Assembly (NCBI RefSeq): GCF_011299595.1
Contig: NZ_CP049867.1
Location: 2,790,001 to 2,854,000 of the forward strand
Direction of reading: 5' to 3'
Source of the DNA: Nocardioides sp. HDW12B
GTDB lineage: Bacteria; Actinomycetota; Actinomycetes; Propionibacteriales; Nocardioidaceae
Length of the DNA stretch: 64,000 nt
How positions within the stretch are numbered: position 1 is the stretch's first letter; each line of letters opens with the position of its first letter. The notes under the pieces were generated by a model. The model was not told the origin of the DNA. It saw nothing but the letters and a program-made list of their open reading frames with translations, and ran no database searches. Below, piece by piece: positions 8,007-15,471 of this stretch. The position numbers and the translations under genes were made by a program.

Positions 8007-8020
8007 TAGAACGTGTTCTT
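8007..8020. promoter_or_regulatory. KstR-like operator upstream of the DUF35-thiolase pair
   Basis: TAGAACGTGTTCTT differs at one base from TAGAACGTGTTCTA, the form commonly seen for the actinobacterial cholesterol regulator KstR (core AACnnGTT). It starts 15 bases upstream of the DUF35 ATG, so a bound TetR-type repressor would cover the promoter or start. It also lies in the divergent region before yceI. Confidence 0.7.
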
Positions 8021-8065
8021 GTTCCTATCACGGCACCGGCCCGGCGATCCCGTCCGGAGCAATAC

Positions 8066-8111
8066 TTGACACTTCAACTGTCTCGTGGCACAGTGATGCT
8101 TGTAAGTTCAA
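8066..8111 (+). promoter_or_regulatory. Promoter/operator cluster before the YceI gene
   Basis: A consensus -35 TTGACA (8066-8071) is embedded in the half-palindrome TTGACACTTCAA (8066-8077). A second copy, TTGTAAGTTCAA (8100-8111), lies 34 bases downstream, and ACTGT/ACAGT (8077-8081 / 8090-8094) form an inverted repeat between them. Only a weak -10 (CACAGT, 8089-8094) has 17-bp spacing. The TTG-N5/6-CAA pattern suits a MarR-type repressor. Confidence 0.5.
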
Positions 8112-8133
8112 TCAACGACTCGAGGAGAGCCCG

Positions 8134-8691
8134 ATGAGCACCACCACCCAGAGCACGATCCCCGCCGGCACCTTCACCGTGGACCCGTCGCACAGCCACG
8201 TCGGCTTCGTCGCGCGGCACGCGATGGTCACCAAGGTCCGCGGCTCGTTCAACGAGTTCAGCGCCACCGCCACCTTCGACCCCGCCGACCTCGCCGCCAC
8301 CAAGGCCGAGGTCAGCGTCGACGTGGCCAGCATCGACACCCGCAGCGAGCAGCGCGACGGCCACCTGCGCAGCGGCGACTTCTTCGACGTGGAGACCTTC
8401 CCGAAGCTCACCTTCGTGTCCACCCAGGTCGAGCAGTCCGACGACGAGACCCTGAGCGTCACCGGCGACCTGACCATCAAGGACACCACCAAGCCGGTCA
8501 CGATCGACTTCACCTTCACCGGTGCGGCCACCGACCCGTTCGGCAACGAGCGCGTCGGCTTCGAGGGCTCCGTCGTCGTCAACCGCAAGGACTGGAACCT
8601 CACCTGGAACGCGGCCCTCGAGACCGGCGGCGTCCTGGTCAGCGACAAGGTGACCCTGGAGTTCGACCTCAGCGCCATCAAGAGCGCCTGA
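8134..8691 (+). CDS. YceI-family lipid-binding protein
   Basis: The 185-residue protein is a single YceI lipocalin-like domain, a beta-barrel that binds polyisoprenoid-type lipids. Recognisable features are FTVDPSHSHVGFVARHAMVTKVRGSF near the start, SIDTRSEQRDGHLRSGDFFDV in the middle, and FEGSVVVNRKDWNLTWN near the end, covering almost the whole length. There is no signal peptide, so it is probably cytosolic, as in many actinobacterial YceI proteins, which are frequently under MarR-family control. GAGGAGAG lies seven to eight bases before the ATG. A promoter with half-palindromes lies 23-68 bases upstream, and a strong hairpin follows the stop at 8712-8753. Confidence 0.92.
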   Translation: MSTTTQSTIPAGTFTVDPSHSHVGFVARHAMVTKVRGSFNEFSATATFDPADLAATKAEVSVDVASIDTRSEQRDGHLRSGDFFDVETFPKLTFVSTQVEQSDDETLSVTGDLTIKDTTKPVTIDFTFTGAATDPFGNERVGFEGSVVVNRKDWNLTWNAALETGGVLVSDKVTLEFDLSAIKSA

Positions 8692-8711
8692 CCTCCTCTC
8701 CTCGAGGGGCC

Positions 8712-8753
8712 GGTCCCCGACCCGAAGGCCGATGGTCGCCCGGGTCGGGGACC
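8712..8753 (+). terminator. Strong GC hairpin after the YceI gene
   Basis: A perfect 13-bp stem (8712-8724 pairs with 8741-8753, loop of 16) starts 21 bases after the stop codon. There is no T-tract, so it is a terminator-like or transcript-end hairpin rather than a textbook intrinsic terminator. Its right arm overlaps the possible DevR box. Confidence 0.6.
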
Positions 8754-8764
8754 AACGCCCCCAC
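8745..8764. promoter_or_regulatory. Candidate DevR/DosR box upstream of the split-barrel and DevS-like genes
   Basis: TCGGGGACCAACGCCCCCAC agrees with the DosR consensus TTSGGGACTWWAGTCCCSAA at about 15 of 20 positions. It ends 99 bases upstream of the flavin split-barrel gene, a plausible activator position. The caution is that half of it is also the right arm of the 8712-8753 hairpin. Confidence 0.4.
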
Positions 8765-8863
8765 CTGGGGCGAAAGGCTGGCTGACGCGCCGCTCGTGGC
8801 GCACCATGGATCAGCACCGCGACCCGCGGTGCTCCTTGCCGCGAGCGCGACGGAGCCCGTCCC

Positions 8864-9322
8864 ATGTCCGAGACCCGAGACCTCGAGCCCGGAGAGTGCG
8901 TCCGGCTGCTCCGCAGCGGCGTCGTGGGCCGGGTCGCGCTGTCGACGCCGGAGGGCCCGCACATCGTCCCGGTGAACTACGCCGTGTTCGAGGACACCAT
9001 CGTGGTGCGCACCTCGACGTACAGCCTGCTGGGGACCTACGGCCGCAACTCCATGCTCGCCTTCGAGGTCGACGACGTCGACCACGACCGGCACGTGGGC
9101 TGGAGCGTGCTCGCCCGCGGACGGGCCTGGGCCGAGCTCGACGCCGACGTCATCACGGCGATGCGCAACGCGTGGCGGCCCCACCCCTGGGCCGGGGGCG
9201 TGCGCAACCTCTACCTCCGGATGCGGTGGGAGACCCTCACCGGTCGAGCCATCGGCGCCGGAGCGATGCGCGGCCTCTCCGCCACGCGGGTGTCGCCGGA
9301 CACCACCCTGAACGCCAGCTGA
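8864..9322 (+). CDS. Pyridoxamine 5'-phosphate oxidase-like (flavin split-barrel) protein
   Basis: A 152-residue split-barrel protein of the PNPOx-like / FMN- or F420-binding group. It starts MSETRDLEPGECVRLLRSG and continues VGRVALSTPEGPHIVPVNYAVFEDTIVVRTS, the typical first barrel strands with the 'P-h-x-P-V-N-Y' segment, then SMLAFEVDDVDHDRHVGWSVLARGRA. Cofactor and substrate are not readable. Proteins of this type belong to the DosR dormancy regulon in mycobacteria, and here the gene is followed after 16 bases by a DevS-like sensor kinase, so the two are probably co-transcribed. A candidate DevR box lies about 100 bases upstream. Confidence 0.85.
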   Translation: MSETRDLEPGECVRLLRSGVVGRVALSTPEGPHIVPVNYAVFEDTIVVRTSTYSLLGTYGRNSMLAFEVDDVDHDRHVGWSVLARGRAWAELDADVITAMRNAWRPHPWAGGVRNLYLRMRWETLTGRAIGAGAMRGLSATRVSPDTTLNAS

Positions 9323-9338
9323 CTGTGACAATGAGCCC

Positions 9339-10967
9339 GTGAGCTCCGCCACCGGCTCCGACGACGAGGACCTCGGCTCCCCCGCCCCGCTGCCCTCCGC
9401 ACCGTCGCCCACCCCCTCCCTCCCGGCGTTCCTGCGCGCCATGGAGACGATCTCCAGCGACCTCGACACCACCACGCTGCTGGACCAGCTCGTGCTCGCC
9501 GCCTGCGACCTCGTCGGCGCCCGGTACGGCGCCCTGCTCGTGTTCGGCGCCGACGGCCGGCTCGCGCGCTTCGTCACCCACGGGGTCGACCGACGCCAGG
9601 AGAGCCGCATCGGGTCGCCCCCCACCGGGTGCGGGCTGCTCGGGCTGAACGGGCACCCGAGCGGCGCGCTGCGGATGGACGACCTCACCCAGCACCCGCG
9701 CTTCAGCGGCTTCCCGCCGCACCACCCGGTGCTGCGCACGCTCATCTTCGCGCCCATCCGGGTGCGAGGCACCGAGTTCGGCAGCCTCTACCTCAGCGAG
9801 AAGGCCGACGGCGCCCCGTTCACGGCCGCCGACCAGGCCCAGGTCCAGGCGCTCGCGCAGGTCGCGGGCTTCGTGGTCGAGAACGCGCACGCCTACGGGC
9901 TGAGCGAGCGCCGCCGCCGCTGGCTGGAGATGTTCGGCGAGCTCAACGACGCCCTCCAGCCGCCGCTGGTGCTCGGCACCGCGCTGCGCCGCGTCGCCTC
10001 CGCCGTCCGCATCGCCTCCGGCGCCCTGGCAGCCGCGGTGGTCCAGGTGCCCGAGCAGGGCCTGGTCAGCGTCGCGGCGCAGTCCGGCGACGAGTCGGTC
10101 CTCAGCGCCGTGACGAGCGAGATGGAGCGGACGGTGCGGATGGTCGTGGCCAGCGGCGAGGTCCTCGAGACGACGCTGGCCGACGAGGTCAGCGCGCTCG
10201 TCGCCCCGCTGCGCGCCCACCTGGCCGTCCCCGGGGTGCTGGTGATCGCGCACGAGGCGAGCCGCCGCCCCGACTACGTGGAGGAGCGGGACCTGCTCGC
10301 GACCTTCGCCGACCACGTCGCCCTGTCGCTCGACCGGACGCAGGCCCTGCAGGACCGCGAGGAGATGGCGGTCGTCGCCGACCGCGACCGCATCGCCCGC
10401 GAGCTGCACGACGTGGTGATCCAGCGCCTCTTCGCCACGGGCCTGCACCTGCAGTCCGCGCGCACGGCGGCCACCGACCCCGACCTCCGCGCCCGCATCG
10501 AGCAGGTCGTGGTCGAGGTCGACCAGACCATCCGCGACATCCGCGGCACCATCTTCTCGCTGCAGAAGCGCCCCCAGGACTCCCTGCGGGCCGAGGTGCG
10601 GGAGGTCGTGCGTGAATTCGTCCCCCGCCTCGGCTTCGCCCCCTCGGTGCAGCTGACCGGGCGCGTCGACCAGGGCCTGGGCGCCCAGGTGCAGCCCGTC
10701 TTCCTCGCCGTCCTGCGGGAGGCCCTGACCAACGTCGCCCGGCACGCCCGCGCCGGCAGCGTGTGGATCGACGTCCGCGTGGTCGACGCGCAGGTGCAGC
10801 TGCGGGTCACCGACAACGGCAGCGGGGTGCCCGAGGAGCGTCGCGAGAGCGGTCTGCGCCACGCACGACGCCGCGCGCTGCTGCTGGGCGGCGACCTCGA
10901 CCTGTGGCCCAACGAGCCCAGCGGCACCGTCTTCGTGTGGTCCGTCCCGCTCCCGGCCACCGACTGA
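9339..10967 (+). CDS. GAF-domain sensor histidine kinase, DevS/DosS-like
   Basis: This 542-residue soluble kinase has two GAF domains (about residues 40-190 and 200-345), a dimerisation/phosphoacceptor helix with DRDRIARELHDVVIQRL (His about residue 357) and a C-terminal HATPase with TNVARHA and VTDNGSGVP. The first GAF contains the paired histidines of FSGFPPHHPVLRT (residues 128-129) and GSLYLSEKADG, matching the region of mycobacterial DosS that holds the proximal haem ligand, so it may sense O2, NO or redox state. Start is the GTG at 9339. It follows the split-barrel gene by 16 bases. The natural partner is the DevR-like regulator encoded 4.7 kb away on the other strand. The haem-binding claim is inference from motif similarity. 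Confidence 0.88.
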   Translation: MSSATGSDDEDLGSPAPLPSAPSPTPSLPAFLRAMETISSDLDTTTLLDQLVLAACDLVGARYGALLVFGADGRLARFVTHGVDRRQESRIGSPPTGCGLLGLNGHPSGALRMDDLTQHPRFSGFPPHHPVLRTLIFAPIRVRGTEFGSLYLSEKADGAPFTAADQAQVQALAQVAGFVVENAHAYGLSERRRRWLEMFGELNDALQPPLVLGTALRRVASAVRIASGALAAAVVQVPEQGLVSVAAQSGDESVLSAVTSEMERTVRMVVASGEVLETTLADEVSALVAPLRAHLAVPGVLVIAHEASRRPDYVEERDLLATFADHVALSLDRTQALQDREEMAVVADRDRIARELHDVVIQRLFATGLHLQSARTAATDPDLRARIEQVVVEVDQTIRDIRGTIFSLQKRPQDSLRAEVREVVREFVPRLGFAPSVQLTGRVDQGLGAQVQPVFLAVLREALTNVARHARAGSVWIDVRVVDAQVQLRVTDNGSGVPEERRESGLRHARRRALLLGGDLDLWPNEPSGTVFVWSVPLPATD

Positions 10968-10972
10968 GGGTG

Positions 10973-11521
10973 GTGTCCTCCCCAGGCCCGGACCGGCCGG
11001 CGCGCCCGGACCGGCCCGACCCCATCCGCGAGGCGCACCGGCAGTGGGTGCGGCACGGCTGGGCCGACGCCGCCGACGCGATGGCGGTGGTGACCTCGCT
11101 GGTGCGGGTCCACCAGCTCCTGCACGAGCGCATCGACGCCGTGCTGCGTCCGCTGGGCCTGACCTTCGCCCGCTACGAGGTCCTGCGGCTGCTGGCCTTC
11201 ACCACGGCCGGGTCCCTGCCGATGACGCGGCTCGGGTCCCTGCTGCAGGTCCACCCGACGAGCGTCACCAGCGCCGTGGACCGCCTCGAGCGGCAGGGCT
11301 TCGTGGTCCGCGAGCGCCAGAGCGCCGACCGACGGGTGGTGCGAGCCGCCATCACCGACACCGGGCGCGCCGTCGTGGAGGAGGCGACCGTGGGCCTCAA
11401 CGACTCGGTGTTCGGCGAGCTCGGCCTCGACCCGGACGAGACCGCCGACCTGACGCGCCTGCTGTCGACGTACCGCCGGCACGCCGGAGACCGGGTCGAG
11501 CCCGGCGAGGACGGCGTATGA
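10973..11521 (+). CDS. MarR-family transcriptional regulator
   Basis: A winged-helix regulator of about 182 residues. The body reads VVTSLVRVHQLLHERIDAVLRPLGLTFARYEVLRLL, then LGSLLQVHPTSVTSAVDRLERQGFV (recognition helix) and RERQSADRRVVRAAITDTGR (wing), a full MarR domain. Candidate starts are adjacent GTG codons at 10970 and 10973, right after the kinase stop; the frame opens further upstream only as a shadow of the kinase gene. The stop lies 41 bases before the IcmF gene, and a perfect palindrome sits in that gap (11535-11546), so the regulator probably controls the mutase operon and perhaps itself. The effector may be an acyl-CoA or fatty acid; this is inference from context. Confidence 0.85.
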   Translation: MSSPGPDRPARPDRPDPIREAHRQWVRHGWADAADAMAVVTSLVRVHQLLHERIDAVLRPLGLTFARYEVLRLLAFTTAGSLPMTRLGSLLQVHPTSVTSAVDRLERQGFVVRERQSADRRVVRAAITDTGRAVVEEATVGLNDSVFGELGLDPDETADLTRLLSTYRRHAGDRVEPGEDGV

Positions 11522-11534
11522 TGACGACGATTAC

Positions 11535-11546
11535 TTGGACGTCCAA
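11535..11546. promoter_or_regulatory. Palindrome, probable MarR operator before icmF
   Basis: TTGGACGTCCAA is a perfect 12-bp palindrome with further imperfect symmetry (ATTAC to the left, CTAAAT to the right). It starts 28 bases before the IcmF ATG, directly after the MarR gene. The half-site TACTTG...CAACT resembles the element upstream of yceI (8064-8080). Confidence 0.7.
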
Positions 11547-11562
11547 CTAAATCCGAGGTGCC

Positions 11563-14500
11563 ATGCCCGAGCCGACCGTGCCGTCCCGCCCCGCCCTCCA
11601 CCGGCCGGTCCACCCGGTCCGGCTGGTGACGGCCTCCAGCCTGTTCGACGGCCACGACGCCTCGATCAACATCATGCGGCGGATCCTGCAGTCGCAGGGC
11701 GCCGAGGTGGTCCACCTGGGGCACAACCGGTCCGTGCAGGAGGTCGTCGACGCCGTCCTCGAGGAGGACGCCCAGGGCGTCGCCGTGTCGTCGTACCAGG
11801 GCGGCCACGTGGAGTACTTCGAGTACCTCGTCTCCTCCCTGGCCGAGCGCGGCGCCCCCGACGTGAAGGTGTACGGCGGTGGCGGCGGCGTCATCGTCCG
11901 CGACGAGATCGAGCGGCTGGCCCGCAGCGGCGTCACGATCTTCTCGCCCGAGGACGGGCAGAAGCTGGGCCTGGCCGGCATGGTCAACCGCATCGTCGCC
12001 GAGTGCGACGTCCCCGGCTGGGACCGCGGACCGGTCGACGTCGACGCCGTCCTCGCCGGCGGCGCGACCGCCGTGGCCCGGGCGATCACCGGCGCGGAGA
12101 CCGGACGCCTGCCCGACGACCTGCGCGCACGCCTCGAGGAGGTCGCCGCCGGTCGGGACGTGCCCGTGCTCGGCATCACCGGCACCGGCGGCTCCGGCAA
12201 GTCCTCGCTGACCGACGAGCTCGTCCGCCGGCTGCGGCTCGACCAGGAGGACAAGCTGCGCGTCGCGGTGGTCGCGGTGGACCCGACCCGGCGCAAGGGC
12301 GGCGGCGCCCTGCTGGGCGACCGGATCCGGATGAACTCCCTCGACGGCGACCGGGTCTACTTCCGCTCCCTGGCCACCCGCGGTGCCCACGAGATCCCGC
12401 CCTACCTGCCCGACGTGGTCACGGTGCTGAAGGCCGCCGGCTTCGACCTGGTGGTGATCGAGACCCCGGGCATCGGCCAGGGCGACGCCGGCATCGTGCC
12501 GTTCGTCGACACCGCGCTCTACGTCATGACGCCCGAGTTCGGCGCCGCGTCGCAGCTGGAGAAGATCGACATGCTCGACTTCGCCGACGCGGTCGCGATC
12601 AACAAGTTCGAGCGCCGCGGGGCCGAGGACGCGCTGCGCGACGTCGGACGCCAGCTGGTGCGCAACCGCGAGGCCTTCGGGCAGCAGCCGACCGACATGC
12701 CGGTCTTCGGCACCTCGGCCGCCACCTTCAACGACGACGGCGTCACCGCGCTCTACCAGCACCTGCGCGACCTGCTCGCCGAGCGCGGCCTGCCGGTGAC
12801 CGAGGGGCGCCTGCCCCGGGTCGACGTACGCCGCTCGTCGGTGACGGCGCGCATCGTGCCGCCCGAGCGGGTGCGCTACCTCGCCGACATCGCCGAGACC
12901 GTGCGCGGCTACCACGCCGCGACCGAGCGGCTGGCCGAGGCGGCGTCCCGCGTGCAGCGCCTCGAGCTGGTGCACGACGAGCTCGCCGGCTCCGACGACG
13001 CAGGGGTCCGGCGCCTCCTCGACCGGGCGCGCGACGACCTGCCCGCCGAGGCGGGCGAGCAGCTGGCCTCCTGGCCCGACGTGGTCGCGTCGTACTCCGG
13101 CGAGGAGCAGGTCGTCGTCGTGCGCGACAAGGAGATCCACACGGCCCTGACGCGGGAGTCCTTGTCAGGCAACAAGATCCGCCGGGTGTCGCTGCCCCGG
13201 CACCGTGACCACGGCGACCTGCTGCGCTTCCTGCGTCGGGAGAACCTGCCCGGCTTCTTCCCCTTCACCGGCGGGGTCTTCAAGTTCAAGCGCGACAACG
13301 AGGACCCGGCCCGGATGTTCGCCGGCGAGGGCGACCCGTTCCGCACCAACCGGCGCTTCAAGCTGCTGTCGGAGGGCCAGCCGGCCACCCGGCTGTCCAC
13401 CGCCTTCGACTCGGTGACGCTCTACGGCCGCGACCCCGACCTGCGACCCGACATCTACGGCAAGGTCGGCACCTCCGGTGTCTCGGTGGCGACTCTCGAC
13501 GACATGCGGGCGCTCTACGACGGCTTCGACCTCGTGTCGCCCACCACGTCGGTCTCGATGACGATCAACGGCCCCGCGCCCACGATCCTGGCCTTCTTCC
13601 TCAACACCGTCGCCGACCAGCAGGTCGCGAAGTTCACCGCCGAGCACGACCGCGAGCCGGACGCCGAGGAGCGCGCGGCGCTCGCCGCGCACGGGCTGGC
13701 CACCGTGCGGGGCACGGTCCAGGCCGACATCCTCAAGGAGGACCAGGGCCAGAACACCTGCCTGTTCTCCACCGAGTTCTCCCTGCGGATGATGGCCGAC
13801 ATCCAGGAGTGGTTCATCGAGAACGGCGTGCGCAACTTCTACTCGGTCTCGATCTCCGGCTACCACATCGCTGAAGCCGGGGCGAACCCCATCAGCCAGC
13901 TCGCGTTCACGCTGTCCAACGGCTTCACCTACGTTGAGGCCTACCTCGCCCGCGGCATGGACATCGACGACTTCGCGCCGAACCTGTCGTTCTTCTTCTC
14001 CAACGGCATGGACCCGGAGTACTCCGTGCTCGGCCGCGTCGCCCGTCGCATCTGGGCGGTGGCGATGCGTGACCGCTACGGCGCCAACGAGCGCTCGCAG
14101 AAGCTGAAGTACCACGTGCAGACGTCGGGCCGCTCCCTGCACGCGCAGGAGATGGACTTCAACGACATCCGCACCACGCTGCAGGCGCTCATCGCGATCT
14201 ACGACAACGCCAACTCCCTGCACACCAACGCCTTCGACGAGGCCGTCACCACCCCGTCGGCCTCCTCGGTGCGCCGAGCGCTGGCGATCCAGCTGATCAT
14301 CAACCGCGAGTGGGGCCTGGCGATGAACGAGAACCCGCTCCAGGGCTCCTTCGTCATCGACGAGCTCACCGACCTCGTCGAGGCCGCGGTGCTGGAGGAG
14401 TTCGACCGGATCACCGAGCGCGGCGGCGTCCTCGGGGCGATGGAGACCGGCTACCAGCGCGGGCGCATCCAGGACGAGTCGATGCTCTACGAGCACCGCA

Positions 14501-14808
14501 AGCACGACGGGTCGCTGCCCATCGTCGGCGTCAACACCTTCCTCGCGCCGGAGTCCGACCAGGAGCCGGTGACCGTCGAGCTCGCCCGCGCCACCGAGGA
14601 CGAGAAGCGGTCCCAGCTCGACCGGGTCCACGGCTTCCAGGAGACCCACCGCAGCGAGGCCGAGGAGGCGCTGGCGCGGCTCAAGCGCGCGGCCGTCGAG
14701 GGCGAGAACGTCTTCGCCGTCCTCATGGACGCGGCGCGCGTGTGCTCGCTGCAGCAGGTGACCGAGGCCTTCTTCGAGGTCGGCGGGGCCTACCGCCGCA
14801 ACGTGTAG
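11563..14808 (+). CDS. icmF: Fused isobutyryl-CoA mutase IcmF
   Basis: This 1081-residue cobalamin enzyme interconverts isobutyryl-CoA and n-butyryl-CoA (some homologues prefer isovaleryl/pivalyl-CoA). Domain order is N-terminal B12-binding domain (about residues 17-150, with the cobalt-ligand segment DGHDASIN and GGGGGV), a MeaB-like GTPase chaperone (P-loop GTGGSGKSS near residue 207), and a C-terminal mutase large-subunit TIM barrel (from about residue 530, with FPFTGGVFKFKRDNEDPARMF and GTVQADILKEDQGQNT). That single-chain order defines IcmF and separates it from two-subunit methylmalonyl-CoA mutase. It is transcribed with the GNAT (six-base gap) and probably the acyl-CoA dehydrogenase genes, giving a short branched-chain acyl-CoA module under the MarR regulator. 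Confidence 0.95.
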   Translation: MPEPTVPSRPALHRPVHPVRLVTASSLFDGHDASINIMRRILQSQGAEVVHLGHNRSVQEVVDAVLEEDAQGVAVSSYQGGHVEYFEYLVSSLAERGAPDVKVYGGGGGVIVRDEIERLARSGVTIFSPEDGQKLGLAGMVNRIVAECDVPGWDRGPVDVDAVLAGGATAVARAITGAETGRLPDDLRARLEEVAAGRDVPVLGITGTGGSGKSSLTDELVRRLRLDQEDKLRVAVVAVDPTRRKGGGALLGDRIRMNSLDGDRVYFRSLATRGAHEIPPYLPDVVTVLKAAGFDLVVIETPGIGQGDAGIVPFVDTALYVMTPEFGAASQLEKIDMLDFADAVAINKFERRGAEDALRDVGRQLVRNREAFGQQPTDMPVFGTSAATFNDDGVTALYQHLRDLLAERGLPVTEGRLPRVDVRRSSVTARIVPPERVRYLADIAETVRGYHAATERLAEAASRVQRLELVHDELAGSDDAGVRRLLDRARDDLPAEAGEQLASWPDVVASYSGEEQVVVVRDKEIHTALTRESLSGNKIRRVSLPRHRDHGDLLRFLRRENLPGFFPFTGGVFKFKRDNEDPARMFAGEGDPFRTNRRFKLLSEGQPATRLSTAFDSVTLYGRDPDLRPDIYGKVGTSGVSVATLDDMRALYDGFDLVSPTTSVSMTINGPAPTILAFFLNTVADQQVAKFTAEHDREPDAEERAALAAHGLATVRGTVQADILKEDQGQNTCLFSTEFSLRMMADIQEWFIENGVRNFYSVSISGYHIAEAGANPISQLAFTLSNGFTYVEAYLARGMDIDDFAPNLSFFFSNGMDPEYSVLGRVARRIWAVAMRDRYGANERSQKLKYHVQTSGRSLHAQEMDFNDIRTTLQALIAIYDNANSLHTNAFDEAVTTPSASSVRRALAIQLIINREWGLAMNENPLQGSFVIDELTDLVEAAVLEEFDRITERGGVLGAMETGYQRGRIQDESMLYEHRKHDGSLPIVGVNTFLAPESDQEPVTVELARATEDEKRSQLDRVHGFQETHRSEAEEALARLKRAAVEGENVFAVLMDAARVCSLQQVTEAFFEVGGAYRRNV

Positions 14809-14814
14809 GCCGTC

Positions 14815-15411
14815 GTGGCTCTCGAGATCCGGCCGGCCCACGACTTCGCCGACGTCGCGACGATGCTCGGCCCGAGGAACCCGACGTCCTCGGTGTGCTG
14901 GTGCCTCAGCCACCGCGTCGACTCCCGCACCAACCGCGAGCTCGTCGGTCCGGCCCGCGGGGAGTTCGTGCGCGGGCTGTGCTCCCGTGACGTCGCCCCC
15001 GGCGTGCTGGCGTACGACGAGGACGGCACCGTCGTGGGCTGGGCCGCGGTCGCCCCCCGCTCGGAGCTGCCCTTCGCCCGCTCGACGAAGATCCCGCACG
15101 TCGACGACCTGCCCGTCTGGTCGTTGTGGTGCGTGCGCGTCCGACCGGGACACCGGGGCCGCGGCATCGCCCCCGTGCTCGTCGCCGGCGCCGCCGACTA
15201 CGCCTTCTCCCAGGGCGCTCCCGCGGTCGAGGGCTACCCCACCGACAACCAGGGCGCCAAGGTCGACCTGACCATGGCCTACGTCGGCACGCGCGCGCTC
15301 TTCGAGCGGGCCGGGTTCGTCAAGTCCGCCGACACCGAGTCCGTCTCGGGCGGATTCCCGCGCGTGCTCATGAGGCTGCACGCCGAGGACCGCGCCCGGC
15401 GTACCGTCTGA
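14815..15411 (+). CDS. GNAT-family N-acetyltransferase
   Basis: A 198-residue single-domain GNAT enzyme that would transfer an acyl group from acyl-CoA to an unknown amine. The acetyl-CoA-binding motif A is visible as VWSLWCVRVRPGHRGRGIAPVLV (RGRGI type), followed by a C-terminal strand with ALFERAGFVKSADT. The N-terminal part contains an unusual CWCLSHRVDSR segment with two close cysteines, found in a subgroup of actinobacterial GNATs. It starts with GTG six bases after the icmF stop, so it is very likely co-transcribed and translationally linked; acting on a protein or CoA-pathway enzyme would be possible, but nothing shows the acceptor. Confidence 0.85.
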   Translation: MALEIRPAHDFADVATMLGPRNPTSSVCWCLSHRVDSRTNRELVGPARGEFVRGLCSRDVAPGVLAYDEDGTVVGWAAVAPRSELPFARSTKIPHVDDLPVWSLWCVRVRPGHRGRGIAPVLVAGAADYAFSQGAPAVEGYPTDNQGAKVDLTMAYVGTRALFERAGFVKSADTESVSGGFPRVLMRLHAEDRARRTV

Positions 15412-15471
15412 GCACCACCACCGACCCGCCCACCGACCCCACCGATCCCGCATCCGCCCCCGGAGGAACCC

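Noticed and set aside
8864-9322. True pyridoxamine phosphate oxidase (PdxH) call
   Set aside because: The protein is short and has only the general split-barrel pattern, so only the superfamily is claimed.
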